A stretch of DNA of 64,000 bases, taken from NCBI GenBank assembly GCA_949292025.1, contig CASEYC010000117.1, positions 32,369-96,368 on the forward strand. The letters are read 5' to 3'. Under the pieces are notes generated by a model. The model was given only the letters and a program-made list of their open reading frames with translations. It was not told the origin of the DNA and ran no database searches. The DNA is from an uncultured Bacteroides sp. GTDB lineage: Bacteria; Bacteroidota; Bacteroidia; Bacteroidales; Bacteroidaceae. A program made the position numbers and the translations under genes. Below, piece after piece: positions 43,542 to 53,830 of this stretch (within the stretch, counting starts at the first letter, position 1; each line of letters starts with the position of its first letter).

Positions 43542-43987
43542 GTGATGTCGTAAGAACAACAATTTCTAACTTTACGAATTGGGGAATATTCGTGACAATT
43601 GTCAATGGTATTGAAGGGTTAATTCATCTATCCGAACTTTCTTGGACTGAAAATATTAAAAATCCCCAAGATCACTATACATTAGGAGAAGAACTGAAAG
43701 CTATAATAATCTCAATAGACAAGGATAAAAAAAAGATTGAGTTAAGCCACAAACAAATTCAGCCAAATCCTTGGCAAAAATACTCCGTTGGCCAGCATGT
43801 AAATGCAATCATTCTTGAGATTGAGAAACATGATATTCAGTTAAAGTTAGAAGATGATAATTTACCAGCAATTATACCTGCAAGATTGGTGTATAGGGAT
43901 TATAACTTTGAAGAAAATAACAAATTAGAATGCATTATACAAGAGATTGACAAAAACAAAAAAAGAATAATCTTAGCAATTGCATAA
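43514..43987 (+). CDS. S1-repeat RNA-binding protein, C-terminal part (frameshifted or coupled)
   Basis: A 157-residue ORF overlapping the previous one by 28 bp. It contains another clear S1 repeat (VVRTTISNFTNWGIFVTIVN, EGLIHLSELSW) with the same PW linker (QPNPWQKYSVG) and a last diverged OB segment. A -1 shift at the AAAA run gives PWEVRVKIAVGDVV, which has nearly the same linker length as the preceding repeat. So the original gene was probably one S1 protein of about 515 residues. Its own ATG at 43514 could allow coupled translation. Confidence 0.85.
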   Translation: MGSEGKIAVGDVVRTTISNFTNWGIFVTIVNGIEGLIHLSELSWTENIKNPQDHYTLGEELKAIIISIDKDKKKIELSHKQIQPNPWQKYSVGQHVNAIILEIEKHDIQLKLEDDNLPAIIPARLVYRDYNFEENNKLECIIQEIDKNKKRIILAIA

Positions 43988-46900
43988 AATGGGATTCGAT
44001 ACAAATCTACAGAAAGAGATATGGTTAAAGCATATTGAGGTGCAGGAGCGAGTTCTCCAACTAAACTCAGTACCTATTGCTATCGAGCCAGAAACCATAC
44101 TGATATCCGGACAACGGTTAAAGCTTAGAGTGTGTCAAACAGATGAGCTAGATACCAAAATAGACAGAGTAAAATCTTTCTTTGGTGTCAGTGACGATGC
44201 CATTGACAACAACAATGATACCATCGTCTGTGATGCACGCTTTAATCCTGACCCATATGATATCTCTCAATTAGCGGAAGATTGCCAGAAGCACTATATC
44301 CAACTATCAAGAAACCCAATTATTGAGGGAGTTATTCGCTCGCAGAAATCAACTTTTACAAAATGCGTCAAAACATTAAAAAAACACGGAGACAAATATG
44401 CTGTTGATAGCAACAGACGACTCCAGGTCACTGTGGATACTCTTCGAAAACTGGATAATGATGCCGATTTTCCTTGTGACATTCTTCCAAAGATCGCCAG
44501 TGGAATATTCAGCATCTCACCAACGCCAGCTTATTTCATTCGTAAGTGGTTGTCCATTGAATGCCACCATCTTCTCAAATACGAGAATATCAAGATTGAA
44601 GGTGTCGAGGAACGTAGATTAAGACGAGTATTGACTATACATGATAATTATTTCAGTGAATCAGCACTACAGAGGCTCAATGAACTTTGGGGATTAAGAT
44701 TATTCTCTTTTGATGTAATAATCGAGGTGTCAAAAGACATCATGAAGAACTACGATTTTAAGAAATCGTTATACGACTTCCCTGAGTCAAAGAACGGAAT
44801 CTTTCATTATCACTTCAATGCCAAGTCCAATGACAACAGTGGTAATCTGTCCATAATCAAAAGGAAATGGCAGGTAGATTTACTGAGAGATATATGCACT
44901 TCTGAGTTCGGAGAAAACAACTACCAATTTCATGTAGACTACAACTATCTATATGACTCTAAGTTATATCATCAAAATATTGATGGCATAAATCTTTATG
45001 ATTTCTTCCAAGATTTAAAAGACAATATTTCAGAAGAAGGTATTTCCATCAGTGAATCAAAGCAGTCAATTGGCGTAGATTTTGACTGGAGGATTACTAC
45101 CCCTGAGCAACTACGTATTGAACTAAGCAATAAATATGATGATTTAGAGATGTCAATTTTTGCCGACCATAGATGCAATGTAGAAATAAATGACAAGAAT
45201 GCAGAATGGGGAAAGATAGAAATGTTTCTAAAGGAAAATTTCTCATCTTTAAAGACTTACATAAGTCCAAAAGATGGGTCAATGCACTTTGTTCAAGAGT
45301 ATCGCACACAAGAACAAGCGTCTCAATTCCATATTTCATTATCATCATCATTAAATCAATTAAGAAAGTTGGGCTGCGAATTTGAAATACATCAAAATCC
45401 TGTAGGAAAGAAAAAATACCTGTTGTATATTGATCAGAATAAAATTGCCGAAAACAAAGAAAATGTGGTAAATACTCTTCGTGGAGCAGAATTCACAGTA
45501 AATGATCATTCTATAGGCAAATTGTTTAAAGTCATTTTTCCTGAACTATTATTCGATATTTCTTCTGCAGACTATAATTTTAGTGAAGAAGGAGCTCTTT
45601 CATTCAGCCATATTACTCCGAACCTAGAAGGGGATCTGGAAAAAATCAAACGACTGAAAGACGCTTTCGATAACATTTCAACAGGAAAAGGCGTTAAGAA
45701 TTCCAACATCAGCCAATTCATCTTTGATGCGACAAAAGCAACTCCGACCGAAGATATCGAATTCTACACTAACGAATCGAGCAACTTTTACAAAGATATC
45801 AAACGTAATTTGCTAAACAAGCACATTAATCCTTCTCAGCTAGATGCAATCATCAAATGTTTGAAGGCTAACGACATTGCTCTGATCCAAGGCCCTCCGG
45901 GTACTGGCAAATCAACTGCAATCGCAGAACTTATTTGGCAACTTATAAGATTAAATCCTCAAGAAAGGATTCTTCTGACCTCCGAAACTAATCTTGCTGT
46001 TGATAATGCGATTGATAGAACAGTCAACGGTACACATAACCTTGTAAAACCTATACGCTTCGGCTCTGATGACAGACTAGCTATAGAAGGGAGACAATTT
46101 TCTATTAACGCAATGGAACAATGGGTAGAAACTGGTGAATTCGATTATATCGAAGACCAAGACGAACATATAGAGGATGATGAAGTTCAAACTAAATCTG
46201 GAAAGTTAATTCTTGTGAAGTGGCTGGACAATATTAGAAAACGCATTGACTATGACAATATGGACTCTATATCTGCTACTTTATGGGAACATATTCTTGA
46301 GAATCCTGACAAGCATATGAGACAACTCATCTTTGATCAATATAAAACTCATTGTAACGTTGTAGGTGCCACTTGTAGTTCTATTGGTGAAAAGAATACT
46401 AAGAACAGACCTACAAAGTTCTTCATGAACTATTGTTCTGTATTCGGAGAAGTCAAGACAAAGACAATTAATAAAAAAGGTAGTAATATCACAGATGAAG
46501 AAATAAAGATCACAACTTACAATTGTAAGGATGGAATCTCTTTCACAACAGTCATCCAGGATGAGTCCAGTAAGGCCACTCCCGCAGAATTAGCCCTGCC
46601 TCTTGTATATGGAAAGAAAAATATTGTAATTGGCGACCATCGACAATTGCCGCCTATGCTTGACAAAGACGAATTCAAGAATACCTTGGATTTTCTTTTA
46701 GATAACGCTTCTGGAGAATCTGAATTGCGTCAGTTGAAAAAATTAAAGTCATATGTTATAAAAAATTTCGACGAAATGGAAATATCACATTTCCAGAGAA
46801 TCTATGAAAATATCGATCCAAGTCTAAAAGGAAAATTTACTCACCAATATAGAATGCATCCTGATATTAATGAGGTTATCAAGCAATTCTATGAAGACAA

Positions 46901-47627
46901 AGAAAACCCCGAATCAAAAGATGGACTTGTCTGTGGATTAATAGATCCTGTGGATTTAGGAGTCAATGATACCAATATGTCAAATCCATTTTCAAGATAT
47001 CATGGTATTCAGATTGATGATTTCATCTGCGGAGAGTCATTATCACCAGAAAATCATGTTGTTTGGATTGATGTCAATTCCCCTGAAATGATAGAAGGAA
47101 CATCAAGAGTCAACGAAGGAGAAGTAAAAGTGATATCACATATTCTTGAAAAAATGTCATTATCTGACTCTTTCAAAGAATACTGCAACAAATGGACTGA
47201 TGAAGACGACAAAGAGATTGGAATTATCAGTTTCTATAGCAAGCAAAGGAACCGAATCAGGAGGATGAGCAGATCATTTAATAATCTTCCTATGAAAATT
47301 GACGTAGTAGACAGGTTTCAGGGTATGGAAAGAAACATTATCATCGTGTCTATGGTCCGAAGCAATACAATCGTCTCTGATTCGCAGCAAGAGCCGGATT
47401 TCACCGAATATGAGTTAGGATATCCAGAACAGACCGATTTGGGATTTGCACAATCCCCAAACAGGCTAAATGTTGCACTATCCAGAGCAAAAAGACTGCT
47501 AATTATCATTGGAAATAGTGAATTATTCAGGCTGAAAGATATCTATGACAATGTATACAAAATCATAGCTGCTAACCCTAATGGTAAGATCATTAAATGC
47601 AATCCTTATGAAGACCTTCGCAAATAA
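43980..47627 (+). CDS. Upf1-like superfamily 1 helicase (1215 aa)
   Basis: The first 600 residues match nothing I recognise. The C-terminal half is an SF1 helicase: Walker A IQGPPGTGKSTAIAELI (about 637), motif Ia LLTSETNLAVDNAIDR, motif II VIQDESSKATPAE (DExx reads DESS), motif III IGDHRQLPPMLDK, KFTHQYRMHPDINEVI, motif V VVDRFQGMERNIIIVS and motif VI RLNVALSRAKRLLIIIG. The AAA_11/AAA_12 type is shared with RNA/DNA helicases such as Upf1 and Dna2 and with several phage-defence helicases. It overlaps both neighbours (8 and 20 bp), so it is translationally coupled. An alternative start is 43989. Confidence 0.92.
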   Translation: MHKMGFDTNLQKEIWLKHIEVQERVLQLNSVPIAIEPETILISGQRLKLRVCQTDELDTKIDRVKSFFGVSDDAIDNNNDTIVCDARFNPDPYDISQLAEDCQKHYIQLSRNPIIEGVIRSQKSTFTKCVKTLKKHGDKYAVDSNRRLQVTVDTLRKLDNDADFPCDILPKIASGIFSISPTPAYFIRKWLSIECHHLLKYENIKIEGVEERRLRRVLTIHDNYFSESALQRLNELWGLRLFSFDVIIEVSKDIMKNYDFKKSLYDFPESKNGIFHYHFNAKSNDNSGNLSIIKRKWQVDLLRDICTSEFGENNYQFHVDYNYLYDSKLYHQNIDGINLYDFFQDLKDNISEEGISISESKQSIGVDFDWRITTPEQLRIELSNKYDDLEMSIFADHRCNVEINDKNAEWGKIEMFLKENFSSLKTYISPKDGSMHFVQEYRTQEQASQFHISLSSSLNQLRKLGCEFEIHQNPVGKKKYLLYIDQNKIAENKENVVNTLRGAEFTVNDHSIGKLFKVIFPELLFDISSADYNFSEEGALSFSHITPNLEGDLEKIKRLKDAFDNISTGKGVKNSNISQFIFDATKATPTEDIEFYTNESSNFYKDIKRNLLNKHINPSQLDAIIKCLKANDIALIQGPPGTGKSTAIAELIWQLIRLNPQERILLTSETNLAVDNAIDRTVNGTHNLVKPIRFGSDDRLAIEGRQFSINAMEQWVETGEFDYIEDQDEHIEDDEVQTKSGKLILVKWLDNIRKRIDYDNMDSISATLWEHILENPDKHMRQLIFDQYKTHCNVVGATCSSIGEKNTKNRPTKFFMNYCSVFGEVKTKTINKKGSNITDEEIKITTYNCKDGISFTTVIQDESSKATPAELALPLVYGKKNIVIGDHRQLPPMLDKDEFKNTLDFLLDNASGESELRQLKKLKSYVIKNFDEMEISHFQRIYENIDPSLKGKFTHQYRMHPDINEVIKQFYEDKENPESKDGLVCGLIDPVDLGVNDTNMSNPFSRYHGIQIDDFICGESLSPENHVVWIDVNSPEMIEGTSRVNEGEVKVISHILEKMSLSDSFKEYCNKWTDEDDKEIGIISFYSKQRNRIRRMSRSFNNLPMKIDVVDRFQGMERNIIIVSMVRSNTIVSDSQQEPDFTEYELGYPEQTDLGFAQSPNRLNVALSRAKRLLIIIGNSELFRLKDIYDNVYKIIAANPNGKIIKCNPYEDLRK

Positions 47628-50600
47628 GATTTCAGAGTCACAACTAATATACAAATCTCAGTTATCGGATTCTGCTCTAAGAGCATGGCCTTTGAAAAAG
47701 ACTTTGTGCAAAATATATTTATATGAGGATAAACCATGCTCTGACATTGATAAAATAATCTGTTCAACCCTATACTATCATAGTGGTAAACTGGCCGCAG
47801 ATGATTTGGCAACAATTCTAGGATTCAATGTGAAAGACAATGATGAGTCCACTTCGAAGAGGTATAAGGACGATGCAGAAATATGTATATTCAATAAGTT
47901 GCTTGAACCATTAATTGAAGACGAACTTATCAGCAAAGAGGATAATAAGATTGTCTTGAGCTCTTTGGGTGATTTCTCAGTAAGAGAGGGTAAGAAACGA
48001 CTATTCTATGAAGCTGAATGTAGATATTTTGAGAACTTTAGCTTGATAAATAACGATGAAGCTCCTTTCCCTTTCAGAGATAAACTTTCTGTTACAACTA
48101 CAATAAATAATAAGAAAAAAATATCTTACTATAAATTTCTGCAATCCGATGATGTTGTTCCTCAAATAAAGGAGGATGAAAAGGCATTAGTGGACTCACT
48201 TCTTGAACAGATGCCAGTGAATACAAAAGTATTCAGTGCATCATTAGTATGCAATGACTTCCAGATTGAGAGTGAAGGGATTGATGTCTCCATATATAAC
48301 GAAAACGGAGAGGATTTCGCTGTTGTATTTTTAAAGGACGGTTCTGTCAGTGAATATGTTTCGGGACTACTCAACAATGATGTAAATAGCAAAATCAAGA
48401 ATATCAAAGTTGAATGGGGATACTATCTTAGACTACTTCATGCCCCCGAGGCATCATTGGACTATAATAGTCTAAAACCCTTTGAAGACATCATTGAATG
48501 GGGAAAGATTGTCAAAGATGACAGATATCGCTGGAATGATCATGATTTGTTTAACATGCTTTCCAACAACATCGATGCAAACATTTGGCAGGACGTTTCA
48601 TCTATTTGTCCAATAGAAGATATAAAAAACTATATAATGGTATCTTCTGAAAACTGGGATTGGAATATTCTGTCTGCAAGAATTGATGGATCATTTATAG
48701 TAGAGAATTCATCAAAATATCCATGGAATTTTGATGTTGTAGTACACAATACTAATGTGACCAAAGAAGATATTGAGAAACTCTTGGTCAATCCAAATCT
48801 CACATCAGTGCAGTGGCTTTGGAAGGAAATCATGCCATTACTGTCAAATGATTTTATAATCAAGCACATAGATAATGTTTCTTTCGATCTATCAATACTA
48901 ACTGAATCAGAACCAGATCTTGTTAGATCATTGATTTTGCAATATCCAGACAAGGCTTGGAACTGGGAATACATATCTTTCAAATACGATCTTGACTATA
49001 TATTAAGCAACATCAATCTTCTTTCAAAGAGATTAAACATGCATACTTTAACTATCCGAGCATTGAGTTCGGAAGAGTTTGCACACCAATATTGTCAATC
49101 ACAAAGTTTCAAAGACGAACTGAAGAATAATATCGAAACATCCCTTTCTTCTTTTAATGTCAATTCATCTAACCTCATTTGGAGTAATGAAATTATTGAT
49201 ATGCTTGAAGGAATCGGAGTGCTATCTTGGTGTGTGCCTATTATTGGAGGCTTTGAATCAAATCCACACATAATTTGGGACAACGAATTCTTCAAAAAAT
49301 ATTCTGTCAAAATCACTAGCACAACAGGCTATTCATGCGTCACATCCCGAATAACAGACTTCGAAATTGTCAATGAACATCCAGAATTTCCATGGGACTG
49401 GAAATTGATTTCTTCAAAATCTAACTGGATTGGAGTAACTGATTTTGTTGCCAAACACATAGCGCAGTTGGATCTCAAGATTGCGTTTGGATTGTTATCT
49501 AGTGACACTTTTTGTGCATTGTTTGAATGCCTAGAGATGCAAGATTTCTTGTCGACACATCCATACACTAAGCATAGAGCCACAGAACTTGCAACCATAC
49601 AACTTGTAAAAAATCACATCGATTTTGACTGGGACTGGAATTTACTTACAGTTAAGACGATTGATTCTCTGAAGATTGATAAATTAGGTAATGAGCGATG
49701 GGTGAATAAGTGGAACTGGTGTTATTTGTCAGAGAACCTTGCTATTGACCATATTTCAGAATATCTTTTCCTGTATCAAGATTATTGGGACTGGACTATT
49801 CTGACCCGTAGACTCAACAAAAATACAATCTTAGCAAATCTTACAGATTTTGCGGACAAATGGGATTGGGTATCATTGGTTGATTCCATATTCACAAAAG
49901 AAGATTTAAGCATTAATGGATATTTGCCAACCATTGCTACAATAATTAGTACTCAGAATGAAGAATCAAAGACAGCTCTTTGGAAAAAAATCACGAGAAG
50001 GTTTACCATTGATGAACTATATAGTCAAATACATCAGACTGTAATACTTGCAGACTATTCACTATTATTTCAGTGGGATCTCAAGTATGTGTATGACCAT
50101 AAAGATTTTAATCTCAATGTGTACATTAACCAGTATCCTGACGATGTCAATTGGGAACTCCTATCAAAGTCAAAATCTGTAGAAAGACTATTCTTTTACG
50201 ACAAAAGCATACTCAGTTTTAAGATGTGGTTAGAGATGGTTAAATCTCTTTTACACAATAATGATTACTATTGGGATTTCCATGCTTTGTCACAGAATGA
50301 TGCAATTAATTGGCATCCTGCAATTTTGAAGATTCGAAAAAAACAGTGGGATTGGCAGTATTTGTCACGAAAGAGTAAATGTTTTTCTAGCACTTCTACC
50401 ACATTTGATCAATCTAAACTGTCCAATAACATAAAGATGTTCAAGGATGTTATTGATTTCAGCCTATTATCTGGAAGATCAGATATTGTTTTTGATGACA
50501 ATTTACTCAATAGTTTTATCAACGAAGAATGGGATTGGAAAGCAATCTCTGAATCAAACAAATTAGCTGTTAGCAATAAGTTCTTGATTAAAAACCAAGA

Positions 50601-53109
50601 CAAACAATGGGATTGGGAAAGCCTCTCAAAGAGCAAATGCCTCACAATAAACAAAGAATTATTAGAGAACACAAAACAGCGAGCCTGGGATTGGATTGGG
50701 TTGTCTTCCAACAATAGCTTACAACTGTCATTGAAAGAACTTCTCTCTCTTGATATTGCTAATTGGGATTGGGCTGCGCTAAGTGGCAGGGAAGATATTC
50801 CTTTTGACAATGAGAGCATATTGTCCACATTGGATAAATCATATACCACGTGGGATTGGGGTGCATTGTCCACAAGAACAGACCTGCAATATAATGAGGA
50901 TTTTATATTAAAAATTTGGCAAAAACCTATGGATTGGATGAGTGTCTCAAGAATGAACTCGTTCATCCCATCAATCAATGTATTATCTAAAATATCTAAT
51001 TTTGATTTAGATTGGGATGCCATTTCACAGAACAACTTCCTTTCCAAGGAAGTACTATATCAATATAGAGAAAAGCTTAATTGGAAATATATTAGTCAAT
51101 CCGAAACATTCCAAAAACTTGGAATTGAATTCTTCCGTAAATATAGGACTTATTTAGATTGGTCTATTATATCGAATTCAACATATTTTTCTTTATCGAT
51201 TGAGAACTTGAATGAATTTAAGGACAGCATTGACTGGGAAATAATCAACCGACGAAAAGATCTCAATTACTCCAACATTCTTCTTGACAATTTTGCAGAT
51301 TATATCAATTGGTCTGAGGCGTCGAAAGCAAACACTATTGACTTCTCTATTGATTTTGTCAAGAAGCACATTGATAAATGGGACTGGTCAGCCTTATTCA
51401 ATAATTCTCTAATCATTGAAGATGCCGATAAATATAAGTCTACCTTCAAGGATAAATTGAACGGAATCAAGTTTATTGAACATTTTCCTGATTCAAATCC
51501 CAAAGTATATCACTTCGCTCACCTATTCAATGCAGTGAGCATTATAAAGACTAGAAAGATCTTAAGTAGAATCAGAGGTAAAGGGTTATTTGAGAATTCT
51601 GCAGGAAGCAATGTTCATAGACGGGATACAGCGCATCATTATGCCAGATTCTATTATCGTCCACAAACTCCAACTCAATATTATAACGAGGCTTTAGGAG
51701 AAGACTCGCATTCTTCTAGAGAAAGATGGGTATTCGGTGGCTATGACTATCAAGGGCGAAAGATTTGGAATTCATATATCGAATGTCCAACAACAAAATA
51801 TTGGAGTGCACAAAGACTTGGCTCCCCAAAATGTCCAATGCCTGTATTTTTTGAATTTGATTTGCGGGAAATATTAAACCATTGTCTTAATAAATGCTAC
51901 TATAGCACAGGAAACATGCAAGGTGACAACAGTCAAGTTATCTCCATTGCAGATAATCCAAACCGACTCAACACTTCGCATCTTTACTCAACCATTGAGG
52001 ATGGCCTTGATACTTACAAGGCGTATTCACAACAAGAGTTTCTTGTTTGGAACGAGTTGGATTTCTCATGCCTAAAGAATTTCAGAATTATCTGCTACAA
52101 TGATGAACAAGCAAAGTTGTTAAAGATGCAATTAGGCGATGATCCGATTTGTAATCATATCACAACAGATACATGGACAAGTTCTGGTATCAGTATCTTT
52201 CACAGAACTAATAGAACAATATCAATTGATGAAGCTAATGAAACTCTTTGTTTCTCTACCGATTACAGAGATCCAAGTTCTATTGTAATCGAATGCGGAA
52301 ACATTGATGGTCTTGAAATTGTTGATAAGTCACATATTATCAATATCTCAAATGGTAAGATTCAGGCATATCCTTCAATCAGTATTATTAAACCATCCAT
52401 TCCAATCACAGTCAGATTTATGGATTTACAAAAATATGATAACAACTCATGGGTAATATATTCAAATGAAAAGAATATCTCTGGCTCTGTGACTTCATAT
52501 TCAATAATCACAGATAAATTAATAAGACAATTTGAAATAGAAACTTCACAGCTTCAGATTACTCTGACAAAGTCGTTGTTTAAGAGTCATATGATAAACT
52601 CTTATCATGGTATTGGGCACACTGTGAGAGTTATGTGGAACGCTTTTTTAATAGCCTCCATAGACAAGACTGTAAGCAATTCGATGCTTCCTTCTGTTTT
52701 ATATGCTTCTTTGATTCACGATTTAGGGAAAAATAGTGATACAGAAGGAGAAATACATGGCGAGAATTCTGCGATTCTTTATAAATCAAAGATAGAACAG
52801 TTATGTAGTCAAGAAGATGCTATGTCTATCCTAGAAGCTGTAAAATATCACTCTATAGATGACAGCAAAACTCCATTAGCAGTTCAGCGCAACAAAATAT
52901 GGGAGATTCTAAAAGATGCAGATGCCTTGGATCGTAGTAGACTACCAGGAAGAGGATGCAATCCTGCATTTTTAAGAAACAAGGTATTCTCATCACAGGA
53001 TGGAAAAAAGCTATTATCTCAAGCAAAAGAATTGTCTTCATTAACAAGTGGCTATTCTTGGAATAGTCCAATTGACGATTTAATAAATATTTTAAATACT
53101 ATAAAATAA
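47608..53109 (+). CDS. Giant 'WDW'-repeat protein with DarT-like ADP-ribosyltransferase and HD domains (1833 aa)
   Basis: Residues 1-340 are unassigned. From about 350 to 1265 there are about 25 repeats of 30-45 residues with the core WDWxxLS (ENWDWNILSARI, FPWDWKLISSKS, EEWDWKAISESN, ANWDWAALSGRE, TTWDWGALSTRT). Residues about 1300-1510 resemble DarT (DUF4433): VYHFAHLFNAVSIIKTRKIL, HRRDTAHHYARFYYRPQTP and QQEFLVWNELD, the last like the segment carrying DarT's catalytic Glu. Residues about 1665-1790 form an intact HD domain (YHGIGHT, LIHDLGKN, EIHGENSA, LKDADALDRSRL). DarT toxins ADP-ribosylate DNA; a macrodomain gene follows, as in DarTG. I choose the ATG at 47608 (MKTFANKISESQ); 47581 is possible. 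Confidence 0.85.
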   Translation: MKTFANKISESQLIYKSQLSDSALRAWPLKKTLCKIYLYEDKPCSDIDKIICSTLYYHSGKLAADDLATILGFNVKDNDESTSKRYKDDAEICIFNKLLEPLIEDELISKEDNKIVLSSLGDFSVREGKKRLFYEAECRYFENFSLINNDEAPFPFRDKLSVTTTINNKKKISYYKFLQSDDVVPQIKEDEKALVDSLLEQMPVNTKVFSASLVCNDFQIESEGIDVSIYNENGEDFAVVFLKDGSVSEYVSGLLNNDVNSKIKNIKVEWGYYLRLLHAPEASLDYNSLKPFEDIIEWGKIVKDDRYRWNDHDLFNMLSNNIDANIWQDVSSICPIEDIKNYIMVSSENWDWNILSARIDGSFIVENSSKYPWNFDVVVHNTNVTKEDIEKLLVNPNLTSVQWLWKEIMPLLSNDFIIKHIDNVSFDLSILTESEPDLVRSLILQYPDKAWNWEYISFKYDLDYILSNINLLSKRLNMHTLTIRALSSEEFAHQYCQSQSFKDELKNNIETSLSSFNVNSSNLIWSNEIIDMLEGIGVLSWCVPIIGGFESNPHIIWDNEFFKKYSVKITSTTGYSCVTSRITDFEIVNEHPEFPWDWKLISSKSNWIGVTDFVAKHIAQLDLKIAFGLLSSDTFCALFECLEMQDFLSTHPYTKHRATELATIQLVKNHIDFDWDWNLLTVKTIDSLKIDKLGNERWVNKWNWCYLSENLAIDHISEYLFLYQDYWDWTILTRRLNKNTILANLTDFADKWDWVSLVDSIFTKEDLSINGYLPTIATIISTQNEESKTALWKKITRRFTIDELYSQIHQTVILADYSLLFQWDLKYVYDHKDFNLNVYINQYPDDVNWELLSKSKSVERLFFYDKSILSFKMWLEMVKSLLHNNDYYWDFHALSQNDAINWHPAILKIRKKQWDWQYLSRKSKCFSSTSTTFDQSKLSNNIKMFKDVIDFSLLSGRSDIVFDDNLLNSFINEEWDWKAISESNKLAVSNKFLIKNQDKQWDWESLSKSKCLTINKELLENTKQRAWDWIGLSSNNSLQLSLKELLSLDIANWDWAALSGREDIPFDNESILSTLDKSYTTWDWGALSTRTDLQYNEDFILKIWQKPMDWMSVSRMNSFIPSINVLSKISNFDLDWDAISQNNFLSKEVLYQYREKLNWKYISQSETFQKLGIEFFRKYRTYLDWSIISNSTYFSLSIENLNEFKDSIDWEIINRRKDLNYSNILLDNFADYINWSEASKANTIDFSIDFVKKHIDKWDWSALFNNSLIIEDADKYKSTFKDKLNGIKFIEHFPDSNPKVYHFAHLFNAVSIIKTRKILSRIRGKGLFENSAGSNVHRRDTAHHYARFYYRPQTPTQYYNEALGEDSHSSRERWVFGGYDYQGRKIWNSYIECPTTKYWSAQRLGSPKCPMPVFFEFDLREILNHCLNKCYYSTGNMQGDNSQVISIADNPNRLNTSHLYSTIEDGLDTYKAYSQQEFLVWNELDFSCLKNFRIICYNDEQAKLLKMQLGDDPICNHITTDTWTSSGISIFHRTNRTISIDEANETLCFSTDYRDPSSIVIECGNIDGLEIVDKSHIINISNGKIQAYPSISIIKPSIPITVRFMDLQKYDNNSWVIYSNEKNISGSVTSYSIITDKLIRQFEIETSQLQITLTKSLFKSHMINSYHGIGHTVRVMWNAFLIASIDKTVSNSMLPSVLYASLIHDLGKNSDTEGEIHGENSAILYKSKIEQLCSQEDAMSILEAVKYHSIDDSKTPLAVQRNKIWEILKDADALDRSRLPGRGCNPAFLRNKVFSSQDGKKLLSQAKELSSLTSGYSWNSPIDDLINILNTIK

Positions 53110-53110
53110 T

Positions 53111-53830
53111 ATGGCTTATAAAGAAATTTCAGGCAACATATTCAATACAAAAGCAATGGCTGTTGTAAATACTGTCAATTGTGTTGGAGCTATGGGTAAA
53201 GGAATTGCACTTGATTTTAAGTTAAGATTCCCAGAAATGTTTAAAGAGTATCAGCGTATTTGTTTTCAACATCTTCTCAAACCAGGACAAATACTCCCGT
53301 ATAAAAAATCAAATCCAATCATTTTGAACTTTGCAATCAAGGATGACTGGAAAGATCCCTCCAAAATAGAATGGATAGAGGAAACCCTCCAAAAGTTTGT
53401 TGACAACTACAAGAAATTAGGTATAACATCCATTGCATTTCCATGGATGGGGGCAATGAATGGCGGATTGCCGATAGAAGTTATCAAAGAATTAACTAGA
53501 AAATACCTCTCTAATTTAGATGATATTGACATTGAAGTTTATGATTTTGATCCTAATGTTCCGTGCGAACTTTATAGAAGTCTTCAAGAAATCGTATTTT
53601 CCCAAAAATTTAAGATTAGTGAATTGGAAGTTTTATCTAATATAAAGTCTAGATATTGGATTAAAATCATTAATGCAGTTCATGATTCCAACACAAAAAG
53701 TATCAATAATCTATGTCATTATATAGTGAATGGCAAAAGAATTATAGGAAAGACAAATATTGAAAGACTTTTTGTTTTCTTAACAATGTATAAAGACGAA
53801 AAATTGCCAATAATTAAAGATTTGTTTTAA
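53111..53830 (+). CDS. DarG-like macrodomain protein
   Basis: A 239-residue protein. Residues 1-150 form a macrodomain of the DarG type: ISGNIFNTKAMAVVNTVNCV, GAMGKGIALDFKLRFPEMF (the ADP-ribose loop GxMGKGIAL at about 27-35) and SIAFPWMGAMNGGLP. In DarTG systems this domain removes ADP-ribose from DNA and neutralises DarT. Residues about 160-239 are helical and charged; they may bind the toxin. It begins one base after the giant gene, strongly implying a toxin-antitoxin or self-control relationship with its DarT-like domain. Confidence 0.9.
   Translation: MAYKEISGNIFNTKAMAVVNTVNCVGAMGKGIALDFKLRFPEMFKEYQRICFQHLLKPGQILPYKKSNPIILNFAIKDDWKDPSKIEWIEETLQKFVDNYKKLGITSIAFPWMGAMNGGLPIEVIKELTRKYLSNLDDIDIEVYDFDPNVPCELYRSLQEIVFSQKFKISELEVLSNIKSRYWIKIINAVHDSNTKSINNLCHYIVNGKRIIGKTNIERLFVFLTMYKDEKLPIIKDLF

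Noticed and set aside
42444-43987. Reading the S1 protein as ribosomal protein S1
   Set aside because: Composition is AT-rich and island-like, it is split, and it sits in the helicase/DarT-like operon rather than in a housekeeping context.
43980-47627. Reading the SF1 helicase as a RecBCD- or AddA-type repair enzyme
   Set aside because: Its motifs (GPPGTGKST, QYRMHPDI, DRFQGMERN, RLNVALSRAK) are of the Upf1/AAA_11-AAA_12 type, and there is no nuclease domain.
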